Origin: Brevibacterium sp. HMSC07C04
Lineage (GTDB): Bacteria; Actinomycetota; Actinomycetes; Actinomycetales; Brevibacteriaceae
Length of the DNA stretch: 32,360 nt
Direction: 5' to 3'
NCBI RefSeq assembly: GCF_001815905.1
Contig: NZ_KV823268.1
Coordinates: 83,568-115,927 of the forward strand
Below are positions 24,782 to 32,360 of the stretch, piece by piece. A program made the translations under genes and the position numbers. Position 1 is the first letter of the stretch. Every line of letters begins with the position of its first letter. Under the pieces are notes generated by a model. It saw only the letters and a program-made list of their open reading frames with translations. It did no database searches and was not told the DNA's origin.

Positions 24782-25080
24782 GTATCGAGTCGAGCCTGCG
24801 TTGTACCCAAAGTTTGAGTGATTTTCGAAAAGCCTCGGAATGTCTCCTGAGTCGAGCTTTGCCAGAGTACACGCGGAAGCCGTTCAAGCAGCTGTCAAAA
24901 AGGGTGGGGCCAGGGGCCCAAAATCAATAGGTCTAAATGCCTGTTTTCGGCGATTTTCCAGCCGGTTTTGCCATCGCGGACGCCGAATTCGCTGTGCTAC
25001 GCTTTGGACTCGCTCAAAGATGTTATCCAGATGTTACTTTGATGCTGAATAAACATTTAAGCCGAAGGGGTAGACCGCAG
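24746..25080. other. AT-richer intergenic region before the GH16-like gene
   Basis: These 335 bp have visibly lower GC than the surrounding genes and no credible gene. GAGTCGAGC occurs twice (near 24787 and 24848). TGCTACGCT at 24995-25003 contains TACGCT with an upstream TG, an extended -10 candidate for the following gene, leaving a leader of about 70 nt. A strong ribosome binding site (AAGGGG) ends the region. A reading frame starting at 24937 is in frame with the gene but starts before the signal peptide and is not accepted. Confidence 0.5.
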
Positions 25081-26247
25081 GTGTTCACCAAAAAGAATCT
25101 TGCAAAGTATGCAATTGTTCCGTTGGCGATGGGACTCGTCCTTCCTGCTTCTATTGCGGTAGAGGCAAAGGCCGCTCCTCCGAAGATCTCCTATGAGAGC
25201 GGTCGGTTTGAAACCGACTACAAGTTCAAGACGATCGAATTCTCAGGTCAGGACTGGGCTATTCGCTCCACTAATGATGTCATGGGCTGGGGTGGTCCGC
25301 AGGCTCCGCACCCCAGCGATGGCGAAGGTAAGTGGGTGCAGGGTGCCCATGTGAACGGCAAAGACGAGCTTGTTGTTCAGAATAAGGGCATTGACGGCGG
25401 CGTTGAGCTGATTGCTACGGAATCAACCGGTTATGGCACATACGAATTCAGCTACACCGGAGATTTCGACGGAATGGATCCGAGCAACGTTCTTGGAATC
25501 TTTACGTACGACACTGCAGAAGTTGCCATTGACCGTACGCCCGGAATGGAAAAGCACACCAATATGAAGGGCAGCTCGGAAATCGACTTCATTGAGATTT
25601 CCCGTTGGGGCAGCGCGGACCGTCCCAAAACCTTCGGTATGGTAACTGTTTACCCTGATGACCTTAAGGGCTTCGGCGACCGGGTTCCCCACAAGCGCTT
25701 TGATATCCCCAAGGGCGTTCAGACAATCAAGACAAAAGCCGTCTGGGATAAGAACTACCTGCGGGTTATCACATCGCTTGCAGATGGCACTGTCCTTTCG
25801 GATGACACTCAGACCAAGCGTGTCCCGAGGGACAACGGAACCCAGCAGCTTCGGGTGAACCTGTGGACGACGAAGGCGAACAAGTCGCTCTACCCGAAGG
25901 CTGAAGGTGACAAGATCACCTTCGACGACGCGACGTTCACCCCTGCGGGTGAAAAGCGCAAGACCGAAAAGAAGTCGGACAAGAGCACCACTGAACCGAG
26001 CACAAAGCCTGAGGACAAGTCCAAGTCCGACAAGAAGTCGGAGAAGTCCAAGGACTCCAAGAACACCAACGACTCGAACAAGTCGAAGGACCCGAAGAAG
26101 TCCGACAGCACGAAGGCACCGGAGACCACTCAGCCTGAAAAGCCGACTGAGAACACTGAAGAATCCAATGAAAAGGGCTCCGAAGACGGCAACGAGCGGA
26201 TGAACCTGATCCAGAAGCTCATCGCCATCCTCACCGGACAGGGATGA
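25081..26247 (+). CDS. Secreted GH16-like (concanavalin-fold) protein with charged tail
   Basis: Exported protein of 388 aa. Residues 1-31 form a signal peptide (FTKKNLAKYA, hydrophobic core, cleavage near VEAKA-APP). Residues 40 to about 290 look like a GH16/laminarinase-type beta-sandwich: SSEIDFIEISRWG contains E-x-D-x-x-E (Glu167, Asp169, Glu172), the GH16 catalytic signature of the beta-bulge type. YGTYEFSYTG and KITFDDATF fit the flanking strands. Residues 291-372 are a low-complexity Lys/Ser/Asp/Glu/Pro/Thr tail, and the end MNLIQKLIAILTGQG is an amphipathic or hydrophobic helix. GTG at 25081 has AAGGGG 10 nt upstream; ATG at 25042 in frame would add residues before the signal peptide. 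Composition is less GC-rich than its neighbours. Substrate unknown. Confidence 0.72.
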   Translation: MFTKKNLAKYAIVPLAMGLVLPASIAVEAKAAPPKISYESGRFETDYKFKTIEFSGQDWAIRSTNDVMGWGGPQAPHPSDGEGKWVQGAHVNGKDELVVQNKGIDGGVELIATESTGYGTYEFSYTGDFDGMDPSNVLGIFTYDTAEVAIDRTPGMEKHTNMKGSSEIDFIEISRWGSADRPKTFGMVTVYPDDLKGFGDRVPHKRFDIPKGVQTIKTKAVWDKNYLRVITSLADGTVLSDDTQTKRVPRDNGTQQLRVNLWTTKANKSLYPKAEGDKITFDDATFTPAGEKRKTEKKSDKSTTEPSTKPEDKSKSDKKSEKSKDSKNTNDSNKSKDPKKSDSTKAPETTQPEKPTENTEESNEKGSEDGNERMNLIQKLIAILTGQG

Positions 26248-26290
26248 TAGGCCAGATGAGCATCGCAATATAGCGGTACTGCCTTAAAGG

Positions 26291-26321
26291 AAGCACCCCG
26301 TCGCTTGTCGGCGGGGTGCTT
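26291..26321 (+). terminator. Rho-independent-like terminator of the GH16-like gene
   Basis: AAGCACCCCG (26291-26300) pairs with CGGGGTGCTT (26312-26321), 10 bp with an 11-nt loop, 43 bp past the stop. Confidence 0.8.
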
Positions 26322-26465
26322 TCGCGCTCACGCAAGGGTTTATCTACCTGAAGGCGAAACACCGAGACTCGCCCGTATTTGGTGCCATCGAACGGGTTTT
26401 CATATGGTTAACGGCAGACCAAACGGAATTGTGCCCGCACGCGCAGCCGTGCAGGAGGAAGCCTC

Positions 26466-26954
26466 GTGAAGACCCAGACCGCATCGACAACCGCACTCAA
26501 AGTGCTCAACGTCAAGGGAGTTTCCTACTCTCTGCACGAATACGTGCACGATCCGGCGGCTCGCCGCTATGGAACGGAAGCGGCTGACAAACTGGGAGTC
26601 GAATACGGGAGGGTGTTCAAAACCCTGATGATCCTCGTCGACGGACAGCCGACGATCGCGCTGGTGCCCGTATCGGGGCAGCTGGACCTCAAAGCCGCTG
26701 CGACTGCCGTCGGCGGCCGCAAAGCCCAGCTGGCGGGCGTGGCCGAAACCGAGCGCCGCACCGGATTCATCACAGGGGGAGTGAGCCCCTTCGGGCAGCG
26801 GCGTCAGCACCCCGTCATAGCTGACAAGACAATTGCAGACTATCCGACGGTGTTTGTGTCAGCCGGGAAGCGCGGCCTGCAGGTGGAAATGCAGCCCGAG
26901 GACATCGTGTCACTCACCCAGGCCAAAGTCGGCCGAATAGCGACCCTCGACTGA
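26466..26954 (+). CDS. ybaK: YbaK/EbsC-type Cys-tRNA(Pro) deacylase
   Basis: Trans-editing enzyme (162 aa) expected to hydrolyse Cys-tRNA(Pro) and similar mischarged tRNAs. Family features are the early TTALKVLNVKGVSYSLHEYVHD, EAADKLGVEYGRVFKTLMILVDG with the conserved Lys, LVPVSGQLDLKAAA, and the substrate-pocket segment GFITGGVSPFGQRR followed by PTVFVSAGKRGLQVEM. Length is typical. GTG at 26466 follows an AGGAGG about 7 nt upstream. It is a single-gene unit, convergent with the yigZ-like gene on the other strand (34 bp between stops). Confidence 0.92.
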   Translation: MKTQTASTTALKVLNVKGVSYSLHEYVHDPAARRYGTEAADKLGVEYGRVFKTLMILVDGQPTIALVPVSGQLDLKAAATAVGGRKAQLAGVAETERRTGFITGGVSPFGQRRQHPVIADKTIADYPTVFVSAGKRGLQVEMQPEDIVSLTQAKVGRIATLD

Positions 26955-26988
26955 CCGCAGCTTGACGGCCCCTGCGCGCAGCGAACAG

Positions 26989-27660
26989 CTATACGTAGCG
27001 GGGTGTGCCGATCAGCGGCTGTGCAGCACCGGCGCTGAGGTCGGCCAGCATGCGCACGTAGTCATCGACATCGTCAGCGGGAACTCCCGTGTGCACGGTG
27101 ACATCCGCCGCGTACTCGGCATCGATGATCTTCCAGCCGCGCTGTTCGGCGCGTGCTCGAACAGTGTCCGCCGTCGAATAGTCCAGACGCGCACTGACGG
27201 GGACGATGAGGCTGCGGGTGATGATCTTCGTCCGCGCAAGAGCTTCGGAAGCAGCCGAACCGTAGGCGCGGACAAGCCCACCGGCACCCAGCAGAACTCC
27301 GCCGAAGTAGCGGGTCACAACCGCAACAGTGTCTGTCAGTCCGCTGCCGTTCAGAACATCGAGGATCGGAGCGCCTGCTGTTCCTGCTGGCTCGCCGTCG
27401 TCATTGGACCGCTGTGTGCGTGCGTCTGGACCCAGAATGTAGGCGGTGCACCAGTGACGGGCTTTGGGGTGCAGCTGTTTCTGCTCGTCGATGATCCGCC
27501 GCGCTTCTTCTTCAGTCGATGCAGGCGCAACAAGGCCGATGAACTCGGATTTTTTGATCTCCAGGGTCGCCGAACCGACACCGGCCACGCTGCGGAAGCT
27601 CTCCACGGGGAATTGTGCGAGAGCCGCTCGCAGCTGCTCGGCAGAGTCTTCGAGCCTCAC
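26989..27660 (-). CDS. yigZ: YigZ/IMPACT family protein
   Basis: Protein of 223 aa of the UPF0029/IMPACT family, cytoplasmic; role in translation control is suggested for homologues but not settled. It shows EIKKSEFIGLVAPAS, the conserved SNDDGEPAGTAGAPILDVL and VVTRYFGGVLLGAGGLVRAYG blocks, and a C-terminal domain of YigZ type. GTG at 27660 lies 2 nt after the stop of the M20-type hydrolase, with GGAG about 12 nt upstream, so it is the last gene of that operon. Its presence behind catabolic genes may be incidental. Confidence 0.92.
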   Translation of the reverse strand: MRLEDSAEQLRAALAQFPVESFRSVAGVGSATLEIKKSEFIGLVAPASTEEEARRIIDEQKQLHPKARHWCTAYILGPDARTQRSNDDGEPAGTAGAPILDVLNGSGLTDTVAVVTRYFGGVLLGAGGLVRAYGSAASEALARTKIITRSLIVPVSARLDYSTADTVRARAEQRGWKIIDAEYAADVTVHTGVPADDVDDYVRMLADLSAGAAQPLIGTPRYV

Positions 27661-27662
27661 GT

Positions 27663-28898
27663 TCAGTCGAGTGCTCCGTCGGCCATGCGGCGGACGACTT
27701 CGGTCAGGTGCGTGACACCGGCAAGCATGTCGTCATCGGTGGTGAACTCTTCTTCGTTGTGGCTCACACCCTCAACTGACGGCACAAACAGCATGACGGT
27801 CGGCACAACGTCCTTCATGTTCGTCGAATCGTGTCCGGCGACGGTCATGATGTTCATGTGCGACAGCCCCAGATCTTCGGCCGCCTGTCGGCTGAGTTCT
27901 ACCCCGGCGTCGTGGTAGGCCTGTTTGTCCCACGCGTGGGCGGTGCCCTCTTCGATGCGGACCGAGGCGATGCTTTCGATCTGCTTGATGCGCTCCTTCA
28001 GCTTCGCATCGGCCTGTTCGACCTTTTCCTGGCTGGGGGAGCGGAAGTCCATGTGCATGCGGACTTCGCTTGGCACAACGACGGGGGAGTTGGGCAGGAC
28101 GACCATCTGCCCGACCGAGGAGTGGATGCCGAATTGGTCGGCGATTTCGCGTGCCGCAATGACCAGGTGGGATGCGCCGAGCAGAGCGTCGTGGCGATCG
28201 GCGATGACGGTGGATCCCGTGTGGGCCTGTTCGCCGTGGACGATCAGGTGGTATTTGTGCGCAGCCCAGGTGGCTTCGACAAGCCCGATCTGCTTGCCCG
28301 CGTCTTCCATGAGGCGGCCCTGTTCCACGTGGATTTCACCGTAGGCCGCGGCCTCTGGTCCGTCGCCGGTTCCGAGGTATCCTCCGGCGCGCAGGGCGTC
28401 TTCAACGGACGTGCCGTCGAGGTCTTCGGTTTTGAGCACGGTGTCGGCGTCGAGTTTGCCGGTGTACACACCCGAACCCATCATCGAAGGTTCGAAGCGA
28501 GAGCCCTCTTCGTTGAACCAGTTGACCACGCCGATGTTGTGCTTCGGGGTGGTTCCCGCTTCCCGGTGGGCTTCGATCACACGGTGGGCGGCGTGTGCTG
28601 CGGCGAGCACACCGTAGGCGCCGTCGAAGCGGCCGGCGGTCGGCTGTGAGTCCATGTGCGAACCGAACAAAACGAACGGGGCATCGGGGTGGAAGCGGTA
28701 CAGTCCGAACTGGTTGCCGACCCTGTCGACTTCGACGCTGAAGCCGCGCTCTTTGAGCCAGTCGCCGAACCAGTTGCGCTGGTCGACATCCGCTTGGGTC
28801 ATTGCTTCCCGGTCCACACCGCCGCGGGCGGTCTGCCCGAAGCCGCTCATGGTGGCAAAGTCGTTGAGAAATTCTTGGGCCTGGGCGTCTGCGGACAC
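27663..28898 (-). CDS. M20-family hydantoinase/carbamoylase-type amidohydrolase
   Basis: Metal-dependent hydrolase (411 aa) of the M20 allantoate amidohydrolase/N-carbamoyl-L-amino-acid hydrolase branch, which cleaves C-N bonds of ureido or N-acyl amino compounds. Metal and catalytic blocks: GSHMDSQPTAGRFDGAYGVLA (His81, Asp92), VVNWFNEEGSRFEPSMMGS (Glu130/131), GEIHVEQGRLME (His190), GHDSTNM and SHNEEEFT. The open frame runs much further upstream antisense to the next gene, but GTG at 28898 has AAAGGAG 6 nt before it and starts with MSADAQAQEFLNDF. It follows a YtcJ-type amidohydrolase after 31 bp and precedes yigZ after 2 bp. Exact substrate unknown. Confidence 0.9.
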   Translation of the reverse strand: MSADAQAQEFLNDFATMSGFGQTARGGVDREAMTQADVDQRNWFGDWLKERGFSVEVDRVGNQFGLYRFHPDAPFVLFGSHMDSQPTAGRFDGAYGVLAAAHAAHRVIEAHREAGTTPKHNIGVVNWFNEEGSRFEPSMMGSGVYTGKLDADTVLKTEDLDGTSVEDALRAGGYLGTGDGPEAAAYGEIHVEQGRLMEDAGKQIGLVEATWAAHKYHLIVHGEQAHTGSTVIADRHDALLGASHLVIAAREIADQFGIHSSVGQMVVLPNSPVVVPSEVRMHMDFRSPSQEKVEQADAKLKERIKQIESIASVRIEEGTAHAWDKQAYHDAGVELSRQAAEDLGLSHMNIMTVAGHDSTNMKDVVPTVMLFVPSVEGVSHNEEEFTTDDDMLAGVTHLTEVVRRMADGALD

Positions 28899-28929
28899 CG
28901 TCAGCTCCTTTCTGCTGTGGGCGGGATGG

Positions 28930-30606
28930 TCAGTTGAGACTTCCGTGCGTGAAGCGGCCGCCCAGCATGGTGGCCGCGACGTTGATGTCCTTGATTGTGG
29001 TGGGATCAACCGCGGTCGGGTTGTCATCGAGGAAGACGATGTCGGCCAGCTTGCCGCGGCTGAGGGTTCCCTTGTCGGCAAGATCGCCGGAGGCCTCCGC
29101 CGCGATCGAGGTGTATGCGGCAAGCGCCTGCTGGGGAGTGAGGCATTCATCGGCAGAGCCCATGATGTCGCCGGAGCGGGTGCGCCGGTCGACAAAAGCC
29201 TGGATACCGCGCAGGGGTGTGCCGTCGGCACACGGACGGTCGGATGAGCCAGGCAGGAGAACTCCGCTGTCGAAAAATGCCCTGGCCCGATAGAGCAGGG
29301 GGCGTCGAGCCTCGCCCAGAGAAGCGTTCTGGGCATCGCCGATTGCATCGGCAAAGGCTGCCTGCGGGGTGACCGCAATGCCGTATTCGCGCAGGGTTCT
29401 AAGCTGGGGGTCGCTGACCATGGCGGCGTGTTCAATGCGGTTGGGGATGGTGTGTCCCGGCTGGCGCTGGGCGGGGAAACCGTACGTGTCCTGGGCTTCG
29501 CAGATGAACTCGATGGCCTTTGCCACGGCCTTGTCGCCGATAGCGTGCACCGCCAGAGACCACCCGGCCCGGTAGGTGTCGAGAATCTGCCTGCGCAGCA
29601 CTTCGAGGTCGTCCTGGAAGTAGCCGGGGGAATCCGAGCCTTCGTAGTTGTCGTACATGGCGGCGGTTTCGGAGCTCATCGCGCCGTCCATGAAGATCTT
29701 GATTGGTCCCAGGCGCAGCATGGCATCGCCGAATCCGCTGACGACGCCGAGGTCGAGTCCCAGTCCGTTGTGGTCGTCGTCGTGGGCGTGGACTGGTCGC
29801 AGAGCATCGGCCATCGGCATGAGCTGGCCGCGCGCGTGCAGGCGTCCGTTCTGGCGGGCCTCCTGGTAGGCGCCGAGTTCCGTGGGCGAATGTCCGATCC
29901 ACCCGGCGGCAATGCCCGCATCGCCGAAGCTGGTCAGACCCTGCTGGGCATACGACGAGGTGGCGGCATCAATAGCGTCGACCAGCAGCGACCGCGAATA
30001 GGGGCGGATGAGGTCCTGTACGAGCGCCTGGGCTGTTTCTTCAATGAGCCCGGTGGGCTGACCGTTTTCGTCGCGAACGATCTTGCCGCCCTCGGGTGTT
30101 TCGAAGTCGTCGCGGAAAACCCCGGCGCGTTCGAGTGCTTCCGTGTTGGCGATCGCCGCGTGGCCGGACACTTGGCGAATGAACATGGGGCGGCCGTCGG
30201 CAATCCGGTCGAGCACCCGGATGTCGGGGTACTGGCCGTCGTAGTCGTTTTGGCTGAACCCGGTGGCGGTCACCCATTCTCCGGGGGCTTTTTCCTTCAC
30301 GGCAGCTTCGAGTGCTGCGTACACGGCGTCCATGCTGCCGAGCTTTTCAACGCTGACGTCCAGCAGCGTCATGCCGTACCAGGCGGTGTGGCAGTGGACG
30401 TCGTTGAAGCCGGGGGTGAGAAAGCGTCCGTCGGCGTCGAGAACACGATCGGCTGCGGTTTCGCGGGCTTCATCGCCCACGGTCACAATCCGATCGCCGA
30501 TGATGCCGATGGAGCCCAGCTTCGCGCGGGTGCCGTAGGGGTCGGCTTCGCCTGCGGACTCCATTGTCAGCAGGTGGGCATTGTCAATTCTCAGATCAAG
30601 GCGCAT
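28930..30606 (-). CDS. YtcJ-like amidohydrolase (PF07969 type)
   Basis: Amidohydrolase-superfamily enzyme (558 aa) resembling YtcJ and N-substituted formamide deformylases. It has GFNDVHCHTAWYG (His71, His73, metal site), QVSGHAAIANTEAL, KIFMDGAMSS, SLAVHAIGDKAV, RIEHAAMVSD, GSSDRPCADG and the C-terminal LADKGTLSRGKLADIVFLDDNP with the usual final beta strands. The chemistry is likely hydrolysis of an amide or formamide bond; substrate unknown. ATG at 30606 has no ribosome binding site at normal distance; instead TAGTAT lies 6 nt upstream with TTGAAT at a 16-nt spacer. It follows the ABC ATPase gene by 26 bp, so it is in one cluster but with its own promoter. Confidence 0.9.
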   Translation of the reverse strand: MRLDLRIDNAHLLTMESAGEADPYGTRAKLGSIGIIGDRIVTVGDEARETAADRVLDADGRFLTPGFNDVHCHTAWYGMTLLDVSVEKLGSMDAVYAALEAAVKEKAPGEWVTATGFSQNDYDGQYPDIRVLDRIADGRPMFIRQVSGHAAIANTEALERAGVFRDDFETPEGGKIVRDENGQPTGLIEETAQALVQDLIRPYSRSLLVDAIDAATSSYAQQGLTSFGDAGIAAGWIGHSPTELGAYQEARQNGRLHARGQLMPMADALRPVHAHDDDHNGLGLDLGVVSGFGDAMLRLGPIKIFMDGAMSSETAAMYDNYEGSDSPGYFQDDLEVLRRQILDTYRAGWSLAVHAIGDKAVAKAIEFICEAQDTYGFPAQRQPGHTIPNRIEHAAMVSDPQLRTLREYGIAVTPQAAFADAIGDAQNASLGEARRPLLYRARAFFDSGVLLPGSSDRPCADGTPLRGIQAFVDRRTRSGDIMGSADECLTPQQALAAYTSIAAEASGDLADKGTLSRGKLADIVFLDDNPTAVDPTTIKDINVAATMLGGRFTHGSLN

Positions 30607-30632
30607 GCCTCGATACTACGTTGACTCGGTTC

Positions 30633-30640
<8 letters not shown>
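30607..30640 (-). promoter_or_regulatory. Internal leaderless promoter before the amidohydrolase gene
   Basis: Minus strand: TTGAAT (30640-30635), overlapping the ATPase stop codon, a 16-nt spacer, TAGTAT (30618-30613), then 6 nt and the ATG at 30606. Both hexamers are good primary-sigma matches, and the gap leaves no room for a ribosome binding site. Confidence 0.65.
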
Positions 30641-31418
<778 letters not shown>

Positions 31419-31419
31419 G

Positions 31420-32214
31420 TCAGGCTCCATTCGCTTTCTGCTGGCGGGATTCGAACTTGCGGGCCAGCCAGCCCAGGGGCAGTGTGATGACGAGGTAGCA
31501 GGCACCTGCGATCACAAGCGGCGTCAGGCCGGCCTCGGGGGCGGCGATTGCGTTCTTGCCGAACAGTGCGAGCTCGAACTGGCTGGGCAGCAGGCCCAGC
31601 AGGTAGATGAGCGACGAGTCCTTCGTCATGATGATGATTTCGTTGGTCAGCGGCGGCAGGATGATTTTGAATGCCTGCGGGATAACCACCGAAATCATTG
31701 CCCTGGAGTGGCTCATGCCCAGCGAGCGGGCCGCTTCGTACTGGCCTTTCGGCACGGCCTGCAGGCCGGCGCGCAGAGTTTCTGCAATGTACGCAGAGCC
31801 GACGATTCCCAGCGCGAGCATGACGGTGAGGTAGTTGTTCAGGTTGACCTGGAATGCGGTGGGGATGCCGAACCCGAAGGCGAGGAACACCAGCAGTGCC
31901 GGGACGCCTCGGAAGAATTCGATGTACGCCGTTGCGATCCACCGGTACGGGCCGACCGAAGACAGCTTCATGAGCGCCAGCAGAATGCCCAGTGCCATGG
32001 CGAACACAAAGCCCAGGGCCGTGTAGATGATCGTGTTCTTCAGTGCTGTGGTGATCACGGCCGGGAATTGCTGGGCCATGATCCGGAAGTTGAAGAACTT
32101 GTCGACGATGTTCGGCCAGTCGATTGTGACGGCCAGAATGATGATGACGATGAAGAAGATTGCGTACTGGATCGTCAGGGATGTGCGCCGGCGCTGCTTC
32201 ATGCTCAGAGCCAC
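31420..32214 (-). CDS. Amino-acid ABC transporter permease
   Basis: Integral membrane subunit (264 aa) of the HisMQ type. It begins with a cytoplasmic basic stretch and a helix [15 protein letters not shown]; at least five hydrophobic segments follow. [18 protein letters not shown] and the cytoplasmic EAA loop [31 protein letters not shown] contact the ATPase; [13 protein letters not shown] is a further family block. GTG at 32214 has AGGAGG 5 nt upstream. A hairpin at 32261-32291 separates it from the binding-protein gene. Only one permease gene is present, so it likely works as a homodimer. Confidence 0.93.
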   Translation of the reverse strand: MALSMKQRRRTSLTIQYAIFFIVIIILAVTIDWPNIVDKFFNFRIMAQQFPAVITTALKNTIIYTALGFVFAMALGILLALMKLSSVGPYRWIATAYIEFFRGVPALLVFLAFGFGIPTAFQVNLNNYLTVMLALGIVGSAYIAETLRAGLQAVPKGQYEAARSLGMSHSRAMISVVIPQAFKIILPPLTNEIIIMTKDSSLIYLLGLLPSQFELALFGKNAIAAPEAGLTPLVIAGACYLVITLPLGWLARKFESRQQKANGA

Positions 32215-32260
32215 GGTGCCTCCTGGTCAGGGGTGGGAATGGGGGAGTCTGCTCGGGAAA

Positions 32261-32291
32261 GGGTGCCGCCCACCCGCGGTGAGCGGCACCC
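32261..32291 (-). terminator. Attenuator-like hairpin between binding-protein and permease genes
   Basis: GGGTGCCGC (32261-32269) and GCGGCACCC (32283-32291) form a perfect 9-bp stem with a 13-nt loop. On the minus strand TTTCCCGAGC follows. Its position after the binding-protein gene suggests partial termination or mRNA stabilisation that yields excess binding protein. Confidence 0.65.
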
Positions 32292-32305
32292 CGTGGGGCG
32301 AAGTG

Positions 32306-32360
32306 TCAGCCCTTGGCGTCTTCGGTCACGCTGAGGCTGTCGGAGACTTCGTCGCCGAAC
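32306..32360 (-). CDS. Probable ABC transporter substrate-binding protein, C-terminal end only
   Basis: The last 17 codons of a minus-strand gene that enters from the right edge, ending FGDEVSDSLSVTEDAKG and TGA at 32306-32308. Too little is visible to identify it from sequence. Its place ahead of a permease and ATPase gene of the amino-acid ABC type makes a periplasmic-type binding lipoprotein most likely. A hairpin follows its stop. Confidence 0.5.
   Translation of the reverse strand, partial: FGDEVSDSLSVTEDAKG

Noticed and set aside
24937..25080. N-terminal extension of the GH16-like protein from 24937 or 25042
   Set aside because: It would place a non-hydrophobic stretch before the signal peptide; GTG 25081 has a good ribosome binding site.
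24746..26247. Genomic island or prophage inserted at the tRNA cluster
   Set aside because: The composition is AT-richer, but no integrase, no repeat of a tRNA 3' end and no other mobile genes are visible, and the zincin gene between the two looks native.

Overview
The window reads as chromosomal DNA of a high-GC actinobacterium. Supporting signs are a DUF3073 gene, an SCP_3-type sterol-carrier gene beside purF, a separate PurS subunit, many GTG starts, and several genes whose start codon lies 6-7 nt behind a TANNNT -10 box, as in leaderless transcripts. The sequence does not settle the genus.

Layout. 1-6957: minus-strand genes for an acyl-CoA synthetase (cut by the left edge), an orphan glycine-betaine-type binding lipoprotein, a frameshifted MATE exporter, an S9 prolyl-oligopeptidase-type peptidase, and a DUF6882-like protein with a long acidic tail. 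6962-15126: purine biosynthesis arranged divergently. purD-purC and purS-purQ run leftwards; an L-asparaginase II gene, an SCP gene, a small membrane-protein gene, purF and purM run rightwards. purL is not in the window. 15223-16463: a strong terminator, DUF3073, and a conserved hypothetical gene.

16580-22142: a methionine/one-carbon block with metF, metE, a CorA-type Mg/Co channel, and a 306-aa protein that looks like a stand-alone, diverged copy of the MetE N-terminal barrel. 22246-23595: a GltS-type Na+/glutamate symporter. 23875-24261: a tRNA cluster (Glu-Asp-Phe) with a recognisable promoter and a terminator hairpin behind each tRNA. 24392-26247: a small zincin metallopeptidase, then an AT-richer gene for a secreted GH16-like protein with a charged disordered tail. 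26466-27660: a YbaK-type deacylase and, on the other strand, a YigZ/IMPACT protein.

27660-32360: a compact minus-strand cluster in transcription order: amino-acid ABC transporter (binding protein cut by the right edge, permease, ATPase), a YtcJ-type amidohydrolase, an M20 carbamoylase-type hydrolase, and yigZ. It suggests import and stepwise hydrolysis of an N-acylated or N-carbamoylated amino compound. The amidohydrolase also seems to have its own leaderless promoter inside the end of the ATPase gene.

Items most worth a second look are the MetE-half paralogue, the transporter-hydrolase cluster, the GH16-like surface protein, the recurring leaderless TAGNNT promoters, the DUF6882-like gene in the purine operon, and the single-base frameshift in the MATE gene. 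No CRISPR array, insertion sequence, integrase or prophage gene is visible.
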